64,000 bases of DNA from Bacteroidales bacterium UBA5342 (GTDB lineage Bacteria > Bacteroidota > Bacteroidia > Bacteroidales > UBA5342): assembly GCA_002408065.1 (NCBI GenBank), contig DHQI01000086.1, positions 7,201-71,200 on the forward strand, read 5' to 3'. This document shows, one piece after another, positions 60,217 to 64,000 of the stretch (within the stretch, counting starts at the first letter, position 1; each line of letters begins with the position of its first letter). The notes beneath the pieces were generated by a model. It made no database searches. It was not told the DNA's origin and saw nothing but the letters and a program-made list of their open reading frames with translations. Made by a program: the position numbers and the translations under genes.

Positions 60217-63200
60217 ATGAAAGCGATACAATATACCATATCTTCATTAGCAAAGCACCGTAAAAGTGCTCGCAAAACGCGTATAATGCTATGTCTAAGC
60301 TATTGTTTTGTAGTGTTGCTGATGATGGTACCTCAAGATGTAATGGCGCAGGCTGCAGCTAGTAGTAATTATGCATCACAAACAGGAATGTTAGGATCGA
60401 CTTATAGTTGGATTGATTGTTCCGGCGAAACTTCTGTGCTCTCAGGTGATGATGTAAATGCGACCATTTCCTGGCCTTTCGAATTCAGATTTTATGACAA
60501 TATTTATACAACTTCGGACGAGCTAAGTGTATGTAGTAATGGTTTTATTCGTCTGGATGGAGAGGCTAGTACGGCTTATAAAACAGCCAACGCTTTTGAG
60601 TTGACAAGTACTTCTACTGAATTAGGTCAGATAGTGGCTGTAGCTGTATATGATGCTAATGTCGATGGTACAGCTTGGGTGAGGTCTTCGTTAACAGGCA
60701 CTTCTCCTAATCGTGTTTTTACGATTGAATACAACAATTTAGAAATTGATTATAACGATAGTAAGTATGCTGATGTTCAGGTGAGTTTTTATGAGACTAG
60801 CAACAAGGTCGTCTTGAAATTTGGTAGTGATGATATCACTAAGGATGGTGCAGATATGGGTATTCATAGTGGCGTCAGTGGTTATTTTGACAAATGGCAA
60901 GAGGTATATCGTGGCACCAATGATACTTGGGTAGAATATACACCATCTAATGAGCCTGTTGTGTCAGGTCCCCAGGCTAGTTGGAACTATGGAACCAGAG
61001 AAGGTAGTCTTGGAACTACCTATACTTGGATTAATTGTTCTTCTGGTACTAGTATTGTGAGTGGTGATGATGCTGTAGGGAGTATTTTATGGCCTTTTGA
61101 TTTTAGTTTTTATGATAATGACTATACCACATCCGACTACTTAAGTGTTTCTACCAATGGCATCATAAGATTAGATGGTACGGCTAGTACTGTATATGAT
61201 GCTGCTTCTAATTATGAACTTAGCTCAACAGCTACTACTTTAGGGCAAATCATAGCGATGGCTACTTATGATGGTAATGTTGATGGTACTGGTTATGTTA
61301 AATCTGTGGTGTCAGGTGCTGCTCCTAATCGGATTTTCAGCATAGAATATAATGATTTAGAGGTGGACTATAATGATAATAAGTATGCTGATGTTCAGGT
61401 AAGTTTTTATGAGTCGACCCATAGAATAGTCCTGAAATTAGGTTATGAAAACATTGTTAAGAGTGGGGTAGATATGGGGCTTCACAGTGGCGTGGATACT
61501 TATTTTGACCATTGGCAAGATGTTAAAGATGGAACCAATATTGCTTGGATTGAATATTCGCCTCCTTTTGTAGAAGTGCTTGCCACTATAGGTACAACAA
61601 GGGCTTATTATTCGAACCTAAAGGAAGCGGTTGATAAAATAAATGATGGGTCACATCAGGGGGAAATCACCATAAAAGTAAACCATAATACCACTGAAAC
61701 AGACGCGATAGAGCTTTATGCTAGTGGAACAGGAGGGGCTAATTATAGTTCAATAAATCTGTATCCTACCCAATCTGGACTTTCTATAAGGGGAAATATG
61801 GGTGGACCATTACTTGACCTTAATGGGGCAGATAATGTAAGCATTGATGGAAGAGTGAATGGCACTGGGAGCAGTGCAGACCTTAGCATTGTGAATGAAT
61901 ATACCGGTTCTACCACTGCTACATCTGCTATCCGTTTTATAAATGGAGCAACAAACAACACTATAAAGTATTGTACAATTAAAAGTTCGGAATCAAAATC
62001 GACCTCTGGAATTATCTTATTTAGTACCTCTTCGTCAGCATCGGGTAATAGTAATAATACTATTGAATACAACAATATCACAAATGCTGAAGATGCCGCA
62101 AGGCCTGTTAATGTGATATATTCTTTAGGGACTAGTGGGAAAGAAAACAGTAATAATATTATTCGTCATAATAACATCTATGACTTTTTTAAACATGCGT
62201 CGGCTTCGCGAGGTGTTATAATATTAGACAACAGTACTGCATGGACAATACAAGGCAACAGTTTCTATGAAACTACAGAATTTGTGCCTACAGGGACAGT
62301 GACGTATGAAGCGATAAAGATCGATAATACGAGTGGTGGTGGATTTAATATTACAGATAACTACATTGGAGGTAGTGCTCCTCAGTGTGGTGGCGATGCT
62401 TGGACTAAAACGAACAATAATAGAAACCTGTTTAATGGTATTTATGTAGAAGTAGGGCAGACGACTACTACATCGATACAGAACAATACGATTAAAAATT
62501 TTGATTGGAACAATTCTGGTAGTTCTAGCTGGACCGCTATAAATGTTCAAGAAGGAAACGTCGATTTGGGTACTGAAACAGGTAATGTAATAGGAGCTGA
62601 TAGTGGTACTAATGCTATTATGGTGAGTGGAGGTGCCAACGGTCAATCTATATATGGTATTACCATCAATAGTACAGGCGTTATTAACTGTGCCAATAAT
62701 ACAATAGGAGCCATTACCGGGGATAATATATCTACCTATGCCACTCATATTTACGGTATTTATATAACGGGTTCGGCCGCTGTTACTATAAACAATAATA
62801 CTATAGGTAGTACCTCTACAACTAATAGTATTCTTTCCAATTCGGCTAGTTCCGATAATGCTCAGAATATTTATGGTATCTATAGCAAAAACACATCTAC
62901 CACGGTAATTCATGAGAATACGATTGCTAATTTAAAGAACAATACAAGTTGTACGATAACAAGTACACGAGGGCTTATTTATGGTATGCGTATTACTGCT
63001 GGTGATAATACTGTTGATGAAAACGTTGTAAGGAACCTTTCTATAGCAAATGCCAATACGAATTCATATTTGCCTACTGTTGCAGGTATTTATTTTTTGA
63101 CCACCACACAGTCTCAATCTTACTATAATAACCTAGTTTATAATCTTTCTAATACCTATGCTTCATTTGCAGGGTATGTGATTGGTATTTTTTCACGCAA

Positions 63201-64000
63201 CTCTTTGGGAGCTAGTGCTGGTGATGTGAGTGCTAACTTTATCCATAGCCTTTCAGTCAATGCAGCATCTACTGATGCAAAGGTTTATGGCATATACGAA
63301 AATACTGACGGTATTGTTTATGCTAATAATATCATAAGTTTGGTGGGTAATACGTCCACAGAATTTTATGGCATCTATGATGTCGGTAACTCAGGCAAAT
63401 CGGTTAACTTTTATTTTAATTCTATATACCTTTCTGGTGCTAGTACAGGAACTGAGAATTCGTATGCTATACGTTACAATACTAATAGTAATACCCGGGA
63501 TTTAAGGAATAACATCCTTTATAATGCCAGAAGTGGTGGCTCTGGTACTCACTATGGTTTGTATTATGATACAACCGGGGGAGATTTTACAGCAGATAAT
63601 AATAATTACTATGTGACGGGTACTAATGGTGTAATGGCTCGTTACAGTTCTAACAAAACAGCACTGGCAGATTTACAAACAGCAACAGGCCAAGATGCAA
63701 GTAGTATAAGTGTTGATCCTCAATATGACACACCTGGAGGAACTAACTCTGATGATTATATTACAACAGCAACAATGACAGCTGTTGCAGGTACAGGTAT
63801 TACTATGGATTATGATGAGACTTCACGTGCTAACCCTCCTAAGATGGGAGCTTTGGAGTTTTCCTTAGCTTATGTGTGGCAGGGTACTACAAGTAGTGAT
63901 TTTGGAATAGCTTCTAACTGGCAAAATGGTGTAGTACCACCCAATGGTGCTGATATTTCATTTGCAGCTTCTCCCGCTAACGATTGTTTTTTAGACCAAG
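60217..64000 (+). CDS. very large beta-helix surface protein (3' end outside window)
   Basis: At least 1261 residues with no stop before the window ends. There is a long signal segment (to about residue 48, DVMAQAAA). Two tandem repeats of about 190 residues follow (about 50-248 and 258-447; LGSTYSWIDCS/LGTTYTWINCS, SVCSNGFIRLDG/SVSTNGIIRLDG). A long right-handed parallel beta-helix region then runs from about 480 to 1200 (IQGNSFYET, ITDNYIGG, NNTIEYNNIT type rungs). The last part (YVWQGTTSSDFGIASNWQNG) begins a new domain typical of T9SS surface proteins. Likely adhesin-type function. Confidence 0.8.
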   Translation, partial: MKAIQYTISSLAKHRKSARKTRIMLCLSYCFVVLLMMVPQDVMAQAAASSNYASQTGMLGSTYSWIDCSGETSVLSGDDVNATISWPFEFRFYDNIYTTSDELSVCSNGFIRLDGEASTAYKTANAFELTSTSTELGQIVAVAVYDANVDGTAWVRSSLTGTSPNRVFTIEYNNLEIDYNDSKYADVQVSFYETSNKVVLKFGSDDITKDGADMGIHSGVSGYFDKWQEVYRGTNDTWVEYTPSNEPVVSGPQASWNYGTREGSLGTTYTWINCSSGTSIVSGDDAVGSILWPFDFSFYDNDYTTSDYLSVSTNGIIRLDGTASTVYDAASNYELSSTATTLGQIIAMATYDGNVDGTGYVKSVVSGAAPNRIFSIEYNDLEVDYNDNKYADVQVSFYESTHRIVLKLGYENIVKSGVDMGLHSGVDTYFDHWQDVKDGTNIAWIEYSPPFVEVLATIGTTRAYYSNLKEAVDKINDGSHQGEITIKVNHNTTETDAIELYASGTGGANYSSINLYPTQSGLSIRGNMGGPLLDLNGADNVSIDGRVNGTGSSADLSIVNEYTGSTTATSAIRFINGATNNTIKYCTIKSSESKSTSGIILFSTSSSASGNSNNTIEYNNITNAEDAARPVNVIYSLGTSGKENSNNIIRHNNIYDFFKHASASRGVIILDNSTAWTIQGNSFYETTEFVPTGTVTYEAIKIDNTSGGGFNITDNYIGGSAPQCGGDAWTKTNNNRNLFNGIYVEVGQTTTTSIQNNTIKNFDWNNSGSSSWTAINVQEGNVDLGTETGNVIGADSGTNAIMVSGGANGQSIYGITINSTGVINCANNTIGAITGDNISTYATHIYGIYITGSAAVTINNNTIGSTSTTNSILSNSASSDNAQNIYGIYSKNTSTTVIHENTIANLKNNTSCTITSTRGLIYGMRITAGDNTVDENVVRNLSIANANTNSYLPTVAGIYFLTTTQSQSYYNNLVYNLSNTYASFAGYVIGIFSRNSLGASAGDVSANFIHSLSVNAASTDAKVYGIYENTDGIVYANNIISLVGNTSTEFYGIYDVGNSGKSVNFYFNSIYLSGASTGTENSYAIRYNTNSNTRDLRNNILYNARSGGSGTHYGLYYDTTGGDFTADNNNYYVTGTNGVMARYSSNKTALADLQTATGQDASSISVDPQYDTPGGTNSDDYITTATMTAVAGTGITMDYDETSRANPPKMGALEFSLAYVWQGTTSSDFGIASNWQNGVVPPNGADISFAASPANDCFLDQ

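Noticed and set aside
62224..62913. Minus-strand 229-residue ORF inside the giant surface protein
   Set aside because: It is antisense to a clear beta-helix coding sequence, and its Ser/Thr/Ile-rich composition is the expected shadow.

Overview
The window looks like a Bacteroidota chromosome, probably a marine or anaerobic Bacteroidales/Marinilabiliales-type organism. The signs are a Por/T9SS-type C-terminal sorting domain, repeated -7 boxes of the form TAnnTTTG without obvious Shine-Dalgarno sequences, DUF4402 surface proteins, and Bacteroidota-like LeuC, RF2 and YitT proteins. The species cannot be named from the sequence.

Layout. (1) 1-14253 is ordinary chromosome, nearly all on the minus strand: alkaline phosphatase, a small T9SS-sorted protein, prfB with its programmed +1 frameshift, two paralogous lipoproteins (one with a SPOR domain), a NatAB-type ABC exporter, a YitT membrane protein, a decayed DUF1016 nuclease, a SIS-domain sugar-phosphate isomerase and leuC. 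A DUF2721 protein, an M24 peptidase and tRNA-Arg(TCT) follow on the plus strand. (2) About 14316-51572 is a 37.2 kb element integrated at the 3' end of tRNA-Arg. It is bounded by a 13-bp repeat (attL/attR), and the likely original tRNA terminator now lies beyond attR. (3) 51573-53950 returns to chromosome: a truncated DUF1801 gene, an NFACT-R protein, family-4 uracil-DNA glycosylase and DUF1847. (4) 54381-64000 is a surface-structure locus: a single-domain response regulator, a DUF4402 protein, a PapD-like chaperone, a second DUF4402 protein, an usher-like outer-membrane protein and the start of a very large beta-helix surface protein that runs off the window.

The integrated element is the most unusual part. 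It carries a tyrosine integrase, a CI/Cro-like divergent switch, a string of small early genes with a replication-type protein, nucleotide-metabolism genes (MazG, HAD) and two cell-wall enzymes. It then has a block of proteins that look like virion components, many with one or two membrane segments. Last come a large DNA methyltransferase, a 1450-residue strawberry-notch-type helicase, a RadA-like ATPase and a two-gene BcgI-like restriction-modification cargo. I see no terminase, portal, tail tube, tape measure, relaxase or VirB gene. The most economical reading is a temperate, non-tailed, possibly membrane-containing virus or virus-like element of an uncharacterised lineage.

The element is divided into blocks by five intergenic copies of an unusual repeat array. 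Conserved TGATAGCA octamers sit exactly 44 or 55 bp apart (4 or 5 x 11), with GC-rich dyad-symmetric spacers. Four copies read with the genes and sit tightly between the stop codon of one gene and the start of the next. The fifth is inverted beside attR. A related octamer, TGGTAGCA, occurs four times beside attL. These arrays could be integrase or regulator sites, module-exchange sites or RNA elements, and they are the strongest candidate here for an undescribed system.
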